NCBI GenBank assembly: GCA_900642245.1
Contig: CAAAJI010000113.1
Location: forward strand, 53,200-65,217
Length of the DNA: 12,018 bases
Direction of reading: 5' to 3'
Origin: Fragilaria radians
Taxonomy: Eukaryota > Bacillariophyta > Fragilariophyceae > Fragilariales > Fragilariaceae
The position numbers and the translations under genes are program-made. Below the pieces are notes generated by a model. That model did no database searches and had not been told where the DNA came from. It was given only the letters and a program-made list of their open reading frames with translations. How positions within the stretch are numbered: position 1 is the stretch's first letter; each line of letters opens with the position of its first letter. Below, piece after piece: positions 1 through 7,908 of this stretch.

Positions 1-546
1 AACAAGTTGGCATTTACAGAATTGATACTGTCAATTGACGTAAGCAACAGTAGTGGAAAAATCACATTTGGATTTTTGAAAGGTTGCAAGAAAAAGGATT
101 GTGAAGATGGGAATGCAAACATAGCCTGAAAGAAGCTCAAGAAGAAGGTTGACCCAGTATCCGCACACACATTAGTGAAGAAAGAGAGGATGCTCAGGGA
201 AAGCAAGCTTGGAAAAAATGAAGACCCTGAAATTTGTGTTAACAATTTAGAAGACCTACAGGTAAGATTGGAAGTGATAGGCTCAGAAATGACTGATCAG
301 CAGTTTCTTATTCAAGTTTAAAACAGCTGGCAACTACAAGTTGGAAAATCAGGAACAAAAAGAATCCGCACTCCATTTTTGAGCTCAAATAAGACCTTAA
401 CTTTAGATTTGAAAGGCTTTCTCCAAAGTCTGAGTCTACAACGAATAATGACTATGGCAAGGAAAAGGCGCTGTTTGCAAAGCAATTCAAAGGAAAATGT
501 TAACACTGCAGAAATTAGGTCTTAAGTAGCACAGTGCAAGTACAAG
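1..546 (+). pseudogene. gag remnant of the decayed copia element
   Basis: Frame 1 reads as a copia-type gag capsid region (UBN2 / gag-polypeptide class): NKLAFTELILSID at the window start, then KGCKKKDCEDGN, and later a helical stretch ending MTDQQFLIQV. A TGA at 127-129 interrupts it where the family usually has Trp, and TAA at 319-321 ends the frame. Beyond that, homology is fragmented: RIRTPFLSSNKTLTLD lies about 361-408. At 498-509 the codons TGT-TAA-CAC-TGC look like the start of an eroded first zinc knuckle (C-x2-C, with a stop between the cysteines). Gag would package element RNA in virus-like particles; this copy cannot. Confidence 0.8.
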
Positions 547-1011
547 ATGATCAAAGAAGACAAGGAAATCATCTGCAATTACTGTAAGAAATCGGGCCAC
601 CTCAAGTCTAACTGCTTCCAATTGTTGAGAGAGCATCAAGCTGAAGGTAGTTATGTTGGAACAAGAAACGGGATTGTAGGATCTGCAGCTGATGTGGTCT
701 TAAGCAAAATGACTGCCAATGACTTTATTGACAGCAAAATTTGGATTGGCAACAGTGGCGCTTCATGCCATTATTTCAATGGGAAAAAAAGGTTTATACA
801 ACTATACTACAATTTCGGAGAAGATAACGTTTGGAAACGGCAACAAAATGCTCACAAAGAAGGTTGGAAGCTTGAGGGGCACTTTAAGGAGTAAAATTTG
901 TACCAGACCTATGGGTGAATCTTTTCAGCATCAGCAAGGTGTTAAAAAATGGGTTTAATCTTGGTAATGAAGATGTTGTGATGAAGTTAATGAAAGGTTA
1001 CATCTCTATGC
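547..1011 (+). pseudogene. Zinc knuckle and aspartic protease remnant of the copia element
   Basis: The 115-codon open frame at 547-894 carries a CCHC zinc knuckle, CNYCKKSGHLKSNC (574-615), followed by the protease active-site region WIGNSGASCHY. The usual catalytic D-S/T-G-A is N-S-G-A here: codon AAC at 751-753 replaces an Asp codon, so the protease would be inactive even without the frame breaks. Homology then moves to the frame of 719 (GNGNKMLTKKVGSLRGTL), then to about 888-1010 (GVKFVPDLWVNLFSISKVL), which is the end of the protease region. At least two frameshifts are needed. The ATG at 547 is not a real start; it lies inside gag. Confidence 0.85.
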
Positions 1012-1299
1012 TTTGACAAAATCTTAAGGACCAAAAATGGTATTGGGAATCAGGTTGATACCAATGGTAACATTGCAACCACTGCTGTTGAGGCAAACAA
1101 AATCCAGTCCAAGATTAACGTCAACAATCTACATAAAATTGTGGGTCACTTTGGCGAGGCTCCAACCAGAATGACCGGAAAAAGCTATAGATATGAGGTT
1201 GCGGGCGAAAAAAAGACGTGTGAAGCTTGCACAGTTGCAAAGGCAAAGAAAAAGAATATCAACAAGGACTGGAAAGGTGGCAGTATTGTTGTGACTTAA
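1012..1299 (+). pseudogene. Integrase N-terminal zinc-binding (GAG-pre-integrase) remnant
   Basis: Frame 1 is open for 95 codons from 1012 to the TAA at 1297-1299. It contains the HHCC zinc-binding module that precedes copia integrase cores: LHKIVGH with His codons at 1132-1134 and 1147-1149, then CEAC with Cys codons at 1219-1221 and 1228-1230, followed by the basic TVAKAKKKN. All four zinc ligands are present. This is the best preserved stretch of the 5' half. No ATG starts the frame; it is simply a surviving segment of pol. Confidence 0.85.
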
Positions 1300-1624
1300 T
1301 GGATGAGTTGAAAGACATAAGAAGATTGTAAATTTGTAGGGTTAGATGATTCTGGAGAAAACTTTGCACCTGAAAAAGCCTGGCAGCAACAACATCTTGG
1401 GCTACAGTTTGAGGTCAGCAGCCAAAACCCTTCTCAAAGAAACGGAAAGGTGGAGAGAACATTCCAAAACCTCTACGGCAGAATGCGGACAATGTTCAAT
1501 GACTCGGAAATTGAAGATAGAGTTTAAAATGGACTTAGTATCTATCAAATCCAGGACTTGAACCCAAGGTGACTTTCATCAAGAAAATTACTTAACCAGT
1601 TCACTTGCTGATGTTAAAGTTTAA
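1300..1624 (+). pseudogene. Integrase catalytic core remnant, internally deleted
   Basis: After stops at 1297-1323, frame 1 resumes as VGLDDSGENFAPEKAWQQQH (1336-1395) and runs to NGKVERTFQNLYGRMRTMFN before TAA at 1525-1527. DDSGEN corresponds to the second Asp region of the DDE integrase fold, and NGKVER carries the catalytic Glu region. The segment normally holding the first catalytic Asp is absent, so several tens of codons have been lost after the HHCC module. Weak C-terminal similarity (VTFIKKI) may persist to about 1600. The boundary with the minus-strand fragment downstream is not sharp. Confidence 0.8.
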
Positions 1625-1659
1625 GAATAAAAATTCTCACAATATCCTACTACTCCCCT
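1625..1659 (-). other. Probable polypurine tract and start of a 3' LTR of the minus-strand copia fragment
   Basis: About 105 nt after the inferred pol stop, the minus strand has a purine tract, AGGGGAGTAGTAGGA (1659-1645). It is followed within a few bases by TGTGAGAATTTTTATTC (1641-1625). A purine-rich plus-strand primer site next to a TG start is the expected junction between the internal region and the 3' LTR. The rest of the LTR is cut short or unrecognisable below about 1600, and no second LTR copy is in the window to confirm it. Confidence 0.5.
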
Positions 1660-1764
1660 AATATCTGACGGTACATCTTGTAAAGTCTTCATCTTCCCTA
1701 AATATAAAAAATATCGATTTTTTTTCAAGTTAAAAAAAATACTGTTGTTGTTTTTACATATACC

Positions 1765-2105
1765 CTACATTTTCCTAACTATCCTAAACATCTTTCTCTT
1801 CTGAATCTCCGGTACCCGAAATAACCACTTCTTGACTAAATGATGGAATACGCATCCTTACTTAAGGGCTTTGTCAGAATGTCAGTGATATTCTCTTCAC
1901 TCTTTATATACTCAAACCTCGTTGCTATTGCGTAATGCTTCTTCTTCAACACGCTTGAAGGAACTGATTAAAACTACAGACATATTATCACCTAACATCA
2001 ATGTCGGTCCTTCTAATTCCATACCTGTCTTAGTGATCCTACACCGGTAATTTCATTTGCAAGAAACCAGACACAAAATTCCGTTTTGCCACCTAATTCC
2101 ATACT
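1765..2105 (-). pseudogene. Minus-strand copia RNase H / pol C-terminus nested in the plus-strand element
   Basis: Reading the reverse complement downward gives, in order: GGKTEFCVWFLANEIT (2093-2046); GMELEGPTLMLGDNMSVV (about 2025-1972); SVLKKKHYAIATRFEYIKSE and then ENITDILTKPLS (1955 down to about 1860); and after a further frameshift FHHLVKKWLFRVPEIQKRK (1848-1792), with a stop at 1765-1767. GDN carries an RNase H active-site Asp (codon at 1989-1987). LKKKH and DILTKPL are hallmarks of the copia RNase H end. At least three frameshifts occur. The style matches the plus-strand element around it, so it is either a second copy of that family or that element's own displaced 3' end. Confidence 0.85.
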
Positions 2106-2149
2106 GCAAGGTTAGACCACCAGTGGATATGGCCAAGATACATAATGTC

Positions 2150-3130
2150 TCATCAAGCCCAACAACTGCCAAATATAAGTTTGGAATTCAAGTCCCAAGA
2201 GGAATCAAGAATGCAATGAGCTAAGACAGGAAGAATAAAAATAATGTATGGCAAGAAACATTTGAAATGGAGCTTAAGAAACGTACTGACTAGGAAACAG
2301 TTGTTGTACTTGATTCAGGGGAGGACATTCCCAAAGGATACCAGAAGATTCCATATCATATAGTATTTGATGTCAAATATGATTTAAGGCACAAAGAAAG
2401 ACTGGTTGCACGTGGTAATTGGACGGTCAATGACAAAGAAGACATTTATTCAAGAGTTGTACAAATGGATACCATAAGAATTGGGTTTTTCCTAGGAGAA
2501 CTCTAAAGATTTGTCATGCTATGCATGTGACATATGAAATGCATTCTTATATGGAAAATCAAAGAAGAAGGGTCTACATAACAGCTGGTCCAGAGTTTGG
2601 CATAACACTTTTTGGGAATAAGCTAATTATTAACAAATCCATTTATCCTTTGAAGACTTCAGCTGCCAGGTTTCATGAACATTTAGCAGAGTCATTGCTA
2701 CATTTAGGATATGTGAAAGCAAAGCATGACAATGATTTATGGATGATAAACAAGACATCACATTATGAATATTTAGCATCTTATGCGGATGACATGCTTA
2801 TTTGGAGTAATGATCCCATAGGAGTCATCAAGTCTCTGGAAAAGACCTACTTGTTGAAGAACGCTGGCATTCCTGTGTATTATTTAGGAGAAAACGTAGA
2901 ATTTCTGGTAGATTCATGGAAAAATCAAGGGTGAGGACTAGCCATCTCTACAAGGATACCAAGGTTTGAAGGTGTTTTTGGGAAGGAATTGAAGCCAACC
3001 AAGACACCTATGAGTAAAGGATACCGTCCTGAAATATTTGCCACACCATTATGCACCAATGCCGATTCAGCTAGGTATAGAACTATCATTGTATGTATCT
3101 ATTATGTATGTTTATTGGATGGATTAAGGT
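2150..3130 (+). pseudogene. Reverse transcriptase remnant of the copia element
   Basis: Homology starts in frame 2 at 2150 (AKYKFGIQVPRGIKNAM), with stops at 2222-2224 and 2291-2293. It is open at 2294-2503 (IPYHIVFDVKYDLRHKERLV, then WTVNDKEDIYSRVVQMDT). It moves to frame 3 at about 2508-2555, where CDI-stop-NAFLYG keeps the first catalytic Asp (2529-2531) but has TGA at 2535-2537. It then moves to frame 1, open at 2521-2931. That frame carries VYITAGPEFG, LKTSAARFHEHLAESLL and the catalytic box YADD (2782-2793), where copia usually has YVDD. After TGA at 2932-2934, frame 1 continues to 3129 (GKELKPTKTPMSKGY, ADSARYRTII). RNase H should follow but does not. Confidence 0.9.
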
Positions 3131-3823
3131 GACTTCAATTGTTGACAAAATCTTTTTTTGGCAGCCGTTTGTATCTTGGAGTAAGCTAACATGTTATGTT
3201 TTGTAATCTTGTTTTCATTCACTCTATATGGAGAATGATGATATCAAATTTACTTATAAAAGGACATGGTTGCATATTCTGTGTGTTTTACCTCCCCATC
3301 GTTGTACTTCCAATTAGGCTAGTACAAACAAAGTCGGTGGAAATAGTGGCCCTACCAACCACTAAAAATTCTTTCGTTAACCTTTGTGTGCGACGACTAA
3401 CGAACACCAAATTCGATATCTAGTGGCATGGCGCTCGCTCTTTGTATATTAGTATAGTGAAAAGGTTTGTCTATAGTAATATTCATGAAGAAGGATATAT
3501 ATAACATTTTCGAACTGGTAAAAAATATATAGTTCTAAAAGGTTTAATGTATAAGAATATTCGTATGTATACATAAATGTGTGTTTCTATGGATATATAG
3601 GGTGAGTATATTGTCATTTTTCTCCTACTTGTTCCTTCAACGAAAATATTTTGACGTGCATTGACTGATTGAAACGACCAACCAACGTTTATACCTACAT
3701 TTATCCCTTCTTTCCAATACATTCGTTCGTTGATTCGTAACTTCATTTTGGGGTTATTGTTCGTAGGTTTTTTGTTGAATTTCAATAAATCGATCGATAT
3801 ATCTACAAGGAGAGGAGAAGGGA
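3131..3823. other. Spacer between dead retroelement and host gene; upstream region
   Basis: No gene is supported here. A 75-codon plus-strand frame at 3196-3423 has no recognisable motif and looks like chance. The region contains several TATA-like runs (for example TATATATAAC near 3497 and ATATATAG near 3593), any of which could serve the gene starting at 3824. A good splice-donor match, GGTGAGTATA, lies at 3601-3610 and could begin a 5'-UTR intron, but I cannot fix an acceptor. A 7-bp inverted repeat (TTCGTTA at 3373-3379, TAACGAA at 3398-3404) is present and probably trivial. Confidence 0.4.
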
Positions 3824-5601
3824 ATGAGAATGAAAGTAGTTGTATTCCAATTGTTGTTGGTATGGTTGCAATGCAATCATGTTTTGTCCATGAAACATTC
3901 TTTTTCTTCATCCGAAAGTCATTTGTTTCTCCATGAATTGTCAGAATCCTCTCAAGCAACAACAACAACAACCATCCAACAACTACCACTTCAACGTTTC
4001 CTAAATGAAAATGAGGAGGATAAGAATGAAAACAATGGCGAAGATGATGATTATTTCTCTTTGGATGAAGATTCCATGTTGGACTTTTCAGGATTTTCTC
4101 TCAAGTATGCTAAATGTCAAACGATACAACGTTTTTCGGAGGATGCTATCAAAAATGGTGAATATTCAGCCATGGTCAAAGAAGATATTGTCATCTTACG
4201 TTTGTGTCCCAACTCTCAATGTACTTCCAACAAACAATATGGTTGTCGTTACAACTATTTGGAATATGCCATCTCTCTCTTTGATTACTTGAAATTCATG
4301 TTGAAATATACCATTGATAAAAAGTCGAAATTATGTGACTTTTGTCAATCTTGTGGATACTTTTCTAATAACAACAACAATAATCGACATCATCAACGTC
4401 GTCGAACAGAGGGAGAAGAAGACCAACAAGACGAAGCTAACAATGAACGTCAACAAGAAGGAGAAGATCAAGCCGAAGATAACAATGAGAATAATAATAA
4501 TAATCAACAAGAAGGAAATGCCAATCAAGATAACAATGCTGCTGAAGATGCAGATGCACAAGGAGATGATGCTACAAATGATAATGAAGATGATGCCACA
4601 TCCACATCGGAAAGTTCAATTTGTGAATCCTATTCTACTACTTGTTCACAAACAGAATCATTCTGTCTCAATGGTGGAGCTGCATCCTTTGCAACTGTCG
4701 ATGATGATGATACTGCATCATCATCATCCTCTTCTTCTTCCTCTAAATTACCCTACAATGATTACTTTGATTATTTGGGATGTGTCAAAATTGTTTCCAA
4801 TGGAGCCAATTATTGGATACGACCACGATGTGACCCATACAAGGATAATATTCATATGGATATCTATTATGATCCCTATTGTTCTCAGTATGCAGGCAAT
4901 GATGTCAATCTACGAGAAGTCTCCGGAATTAACTTTCAACAAAGTGTCTTTACACCCTATTACAATGGAACTTGTATTGATTGTTCTTCTAGTGTACGTA
5001 CTTACCTAACCTTCTACTATCATGCCATTTACCCCTTATTTATTATTCACTCATTTCTTTCTTCTTCTTTCTTTCTTTCCTATTCTTCTTCCTTCTATTC
5101 CTTCAGGATGATCCTCCCTATTACAATGCCAAACATTTAATGTGTAACAAGGTACATACATCATCTGCCATGTGTACCAAACAACTCATGTACCAATTTG
5201 ATCCGAACTATGACACCTCCTCCAATCGAGCCACTCAAGAATGTTCCTTCATTGAAAGTGTCCGTGTTGGCACCTACAATCAAAAAGGAGAAATCTACGT
5301 TGACAGCTCTGTCTACGGTAGTAATGGTGAAAAGAGTGGAGTCAAAATGGAAGTTACACCTGCCCAACAGGCTGGTTTGAGTATATCCATCCTTCTCTGT
5401 GTCGTCCTGGGAGTTTATTCCTGTTATTTGCATCATTCCATTACCAATCTACTCATCAAGTCACTTAGTCATTCGCATTTGTTACCACCCTCTCGTCATC
5501 GTAGTCGAAGAAAGCATCAACAACAATCTCCTGCCAACAATGCAAATTCGACTCGTGGTGTCGATGATGATTGGGATCATTCCGTTGGGAGAATGACCTA
5601 A
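3824..5601 (+). CDS. Cysteine-rich type I membrane protein, two exons, function unknown
   Basis: The CDS joins 3824-4993 and 5107-5601 across a phase-0 intron, giving 554 residues. Residues 1-22 look like a signal peptide (MRMKVVVFQLLLVWLQCNHV). The rest is a luminal or extracellular domain with about 18 cysteines, including CDFCQSC (171-177) and CIDC (384-387), and one N-glycosylation sequon, NGT, at 381. A low-complexity insert rich in Asn, Gln, Asp and Glu fills about residues 182-260, and poly-Ser about 299-307. A membrane segment spans about 479-498 (AGLSISILLCVVLGVYSCYL), then a basic tail (HRSRRKH) of some 55 residues. I recall similar Cys-rich, single-pass proteins among diatom hypothetical proteins, but know no function. 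ATG 3824 is chosen because the hydrophobic leader follows directly; Met3 is an alternative start. Confidence 0.85.
4367..4606 (+). repeat. Low-complexity codon repeats (AAC/AAT, GAA/GAT, CAA) inside exon 1
   Basis: This part of the coding sequence encodes runs of Asn, Gln, Asp and Glu with few hydrophobic residues. It begins with six Asn, then an Arg/His patch (RHHQRRR), then an acidic stretch with five more Asn in a row. The tract is purine-rich on the plus strand. It separates two cysteine-bearing parts of the protein and is probably a disordered linker prone to length changes by slippage. Confidence 0.75.
4994..5106 (+). other. Spliceosomal intron of the cysteine-rich membrane protein gene
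   Basis: The intron runs from GTACGT (4994-4999) to TTCCTTCAG (5098-5106). It is 113 nt long, with a pyrimidine-rich 3' half, in a canonical GT-AG pair. Splicing joins AGT and GAT in phase 0 and links CIDCSSS to DDPPYYNAKHLMC, restoring one frame through the membrane segment. The nearby GT at 4992 is rejected because it would create an immediate TGA. If retained, the intron has no in-frame stop; reading runs through it and ends at TAA 5138-5140. Confidence 0.85.
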
Positions 5602-5653
5602 CTAACTCACCCTCAACATTGTATTTGGGTGGGGTGAATGAAGTAAAGAAAAC

Positions 5654-5659
5654 AATAAA
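5654..5659 (+). promoter_or_regulatory. Candidate polyadenylation signal AATAAA
   Basis: AATAAA lies 53 nt after the stop codon of the cysteine-rich membrane protein gene, at a plausible distance for 3'-end formation. The hexamer is common in AT-rich DNA, so position is the main support. Confidence 0.4.
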
Positions 5660-5680
5660 CCATTATGAAAATGTATTTCA

Positions 5681-5718
5681 AATTCGTTCGTCAATTTGTT
5701 AAAGGTCCCGAACGAATT
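5681..5718. repeat. 10-bp perfect inverted repeat downstream of the host gene
   Basis: AATTCGTTCG (5681-5690) and CGAACGAATT (5709-5718) are exact reverse complements separated by 18 nt. They could form a hairpin in the 3' UTR or just beyond the mRNA end, about 80 nt after the stop codon. The string ATTCGTTCGT also occurs at 3721-3730, upstream of the same gene. Confidence 0.5.
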
Positions 5719-7490
5719 GTTGTAACGAAGGAATTTGACAATTTTTTGTGTATGGTTTCCATATCATGTTCCTTGCTAAATAATCAGCGGAAAAAGTGTG
5801 TTTCAAAAATAATATATATATTAATTTAGTAACGTAAAGTAATTTCCTTTGTGTCAAGGTGTTGTGATTCTTTCGTATTGGTAATTGTCGTTTCTATTGA
5901 TACTGAGCAATTACGACAGGTTGCAAATCTGGGAGTTAGATTTATATTAGTTACTATATAGGTCACTCTATCCTGGAAAAACAATCCAAGTTGTTGCTTT
6001 CTTGCAGCAATCAATGTTAAACGAATATGAAATGCTAGAATGCATATTTGCAGACTCTACCTATAATGGAAGGATATTTCATTCCCCTTCTCCTACCAAC
6101 ACTTTTTGGAGGGGAATGTCAATCCACTTATTGGTCAATCTTTTGTTAATTCTGCTGCTTCTCTTTTCTTTGATCTTCAATGTGATAAGCTTATTGATGG
6201 CATGTATTACTTTCTTACATAACCAGTACGTTTTTCAATATTCCGTTTCCTTTCTCATTCTTATCCTATGTTAAATTCATTTTTATCACTTTTGGTCATT
6301 CTTTCTAAAACACGGAGAAAGGACATAAAATGGAAATTCTGGATGAAAAAATTTGTTAATAGACAACAACACTTTAAAAGTTTGGCTAAGAAATTTTCAA
6401 GCAATGATGATGGCAGGAAAGTACTGGCAATACCTTTCTGAATCTCACAAAGCTAAGTTACCCACAAGTTGAGAGTAAAGGCTTGAGCGAAATACAAAAA
6501 ATGTAATTCAAGAAATAATTTAGTGGTCGCAATCAAGGAGCAATATTTCCTCTGCAGAAGGAATATCAAATATACTATGGAAGTCGCCATTTCAAAACTA
6601 GACTCCGCAATAAGTCTACCAGACATAACTGATGAATCAAGCATCATTGAAGACATTTCCTAGAAAAACTCAAAAAGTTCACTCACTAACAAATTGAGAT
6701 ACATTTGTCAGCAAACAACACGAAGTATATATTGGAATGGCAAATTGTCTGCTATGAGATCAAAGAAAAAATAGAGCAACCATTGAGCAGAATATATTTG
6801 AAAGATTAACATCGGGTCAATTATCCTGCTTTTGCTGGCTATACAAACTATTCATCAAAAATTTGAAAACATAAAAGGTCAATAATCAATACATACATAT
6901 GAAAGCAAATATGAACATCCAAGAAGATCAAGTAGCAAATAAACAGCATGAGCACCAAGATAACGATGACACCTGCTTTGCCAAGGAAATGCGGCTCTGT
7001 GGTTTCAATGAGGAACCAATACACATAATGGAAATGTACTCTAATTCGGGATTAACAACATGGCATTTTTTGTTGAATTTGTTACTCTAATTATTGATAA
7101 GGATACAAGATGACAAGTCAAGTCGAGAACAGGTAACAATCATATATAGACAAAAAGATTTCATTCTACCTTTCTTTCTAATGTCCCAAATTAAGTATTT
7201 AGATGTATAGTTCTAACAACAATCACATTTGATTTGATTGCGAGTGCTTGATTGTCGGTAGGATCAAGTGCTGAATCAATGTACTAAGCGTCATAGCTAA
7301 GCAGATAAAAATTACAAATGAAAAGTTATATCTAAGTTGACTAAGAAAAGATCGATCATGAGAGACTTTCCAGTCTGATAATGACGACGAATTTCCGAGT
7401 TTTCCTTGTGATACGAATATAGTTGTAGTGGTAGTAGCATGATACTTGTTCACTGTGAAGTTCGCACAATTTGCTCAATCAGTGAGAAGA
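5719..7490. other. AT-rich region without a convincing gene
   Basis: Nothing here can be called a gene. Possible scraps are as follows. Around 6002-6274 one plus frame follows a good acceptor-like TTTCTTGCAG (5996-6005) and reads MLNEYEMLECIFADS, then turns strongly hydrophobic. A second plus frame is open for 51 codons at 6067-6219 and looks more like a soluble protein (EGNVNPLIGQSFVNSAASLF). Both cannot be coding together and neither is recognised. A 63-codon ATG frame at 6899-7090 (MKANMNIQEDQVANKQ) has no known motif. The minus-strand frame at 7223-7453 has one hydrophobic segment and could be a worn tail of the LRR remnant next to it. Confidence 0.35.
6453..6656 (-). pseudogene. Possible further leucine-rich-repeat scrap
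   Basis: The minus-strand frame contains MSGRLIAESSFEMATSIVYL. This has the shape of a plant-type LRR unit (L-x-G-x-I-P followed by L-T-x-L-x-Y-L) with several consensus positions changed. It lies on the same strand as the stronger LRR remnants at 7491-10125, about 0.8 kb downstream in their direction of reading. Taken alone it would not be convincing; AT-rich DNA gives many Leu/Ile-rich frames. Confidence 0.3.
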
Positions 7491-7557
7491 TCAAATCAAA
7501 GATGGCACTGACCCAATTAATTTATTAGAAGAAAATCCAAAATAAGCAACTTGATTC

Positions 7558-7908
7558 CATGGACAATGGAAATCTTCCAGTTAATGTATAGGAAGATGAA
7601 TCCAAACGACACAGGATGAAAAATAAGAAATAGAGATAAGATAAGATAAGATAACAAAGATGTAGAGGTTAAAGTGAATTTTATGACACAAATGAAACTA
7701 CTGTAGAATCTAAGAAAGTTCTTATTAGACACAGAACCTTTTGGTCATTAAAACCATAATCAGTTGATCTTTGAACGATGGAATCGTTCCATTCATAAGG
7801 TTGTCAGATCTATCCAATGCTGTCAATGTAGTCAATTATCCCATAAATGATCATCTCAGCCTGCGATTAATGTTGTCAATGATCTCATGGACAATAGAAT
7901 CCTTCCAG
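7558..7908 (-). repeat. Diverged 23-nt direct repeats corresponding to LRR units
   Basis: Positions 7558-7580 and 7886-7908 match at 20 of 23 bases (CATGGACAAT, then GAA, then TTCCAG in common). On the minus strand both encode G-R-x-x-L-S-M, the GxIP turn of an LRR. The match at the DNA level supports the reading of this region as remains of tandem LRR codons. Confidence 0.65.
7635..7654. repeat. (GATAA)4 microsatellite
   Basis: Four perfect tandem copies of GATAA. The tract lies inside the LRR remnant and has probably grown by slippage after the gene died. Confidence 0.9.

Larger units (their letters stand above)
1..3130 (+). mobile_element. Decayed Ty1/copia LTR retrotransposon, CoDi-like, 5' end outside window
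   Basis: Fragments of one polyprotein appear in the order gag, zinc knuckle, protease, integrase, reverse transcriptase. Integrase before reverse transcriptase is the Ty1/copia order. The wording of the fragments resembles diatom CoDi elements (from memory, not searched). Reading moves between all three frames, with many stops, so the element is dead. Its 5' LTR and gag start lie before the window. Similarity fades near 3130, before an RNase H or 3' LTR in this orientation. A minus-strand pol fragment interrupts it at about 1625-2105. Individual domains are listed separately. Confidence 0.9.

Noticed and set aside
3196..3423. 75-codon plus-strand frame after the copia remnant
   Set aside because: No motif, no continuity with copia RNase H and ordinary length for chance in this DNA.
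3483..3989. 168-codon minus-strand frame with a hydrophobic start
   Set aside because: It overlaps exon 1 of the plus-strand gene, including the signal peptide and Thr-rich part, and otherwise covers TATA-rich spacer. Its composition is that of a reverse-strand shadow and no motif is seen.
4314..5009. 231-codon plus-strand frame inside the host gene
   Set aside because: Met/Ile/Lys-rich translation of the AAC/GAA/GAT codon repeats in another frame; the overlapping frame has the signal peptide, cysteines and a consistent splice.
5161..5436. 91-codon minus-strand frame over exon 2
   Set aside because: Shadow of the coding strand; exon 2 has the cysteines, membrane span and stop expected of the real product.
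6899..7090. 63-codon ATG frame on the plus strand
   Set aside because: No recognisable domain or splice context; kept only as a note in the noncoding region entry.
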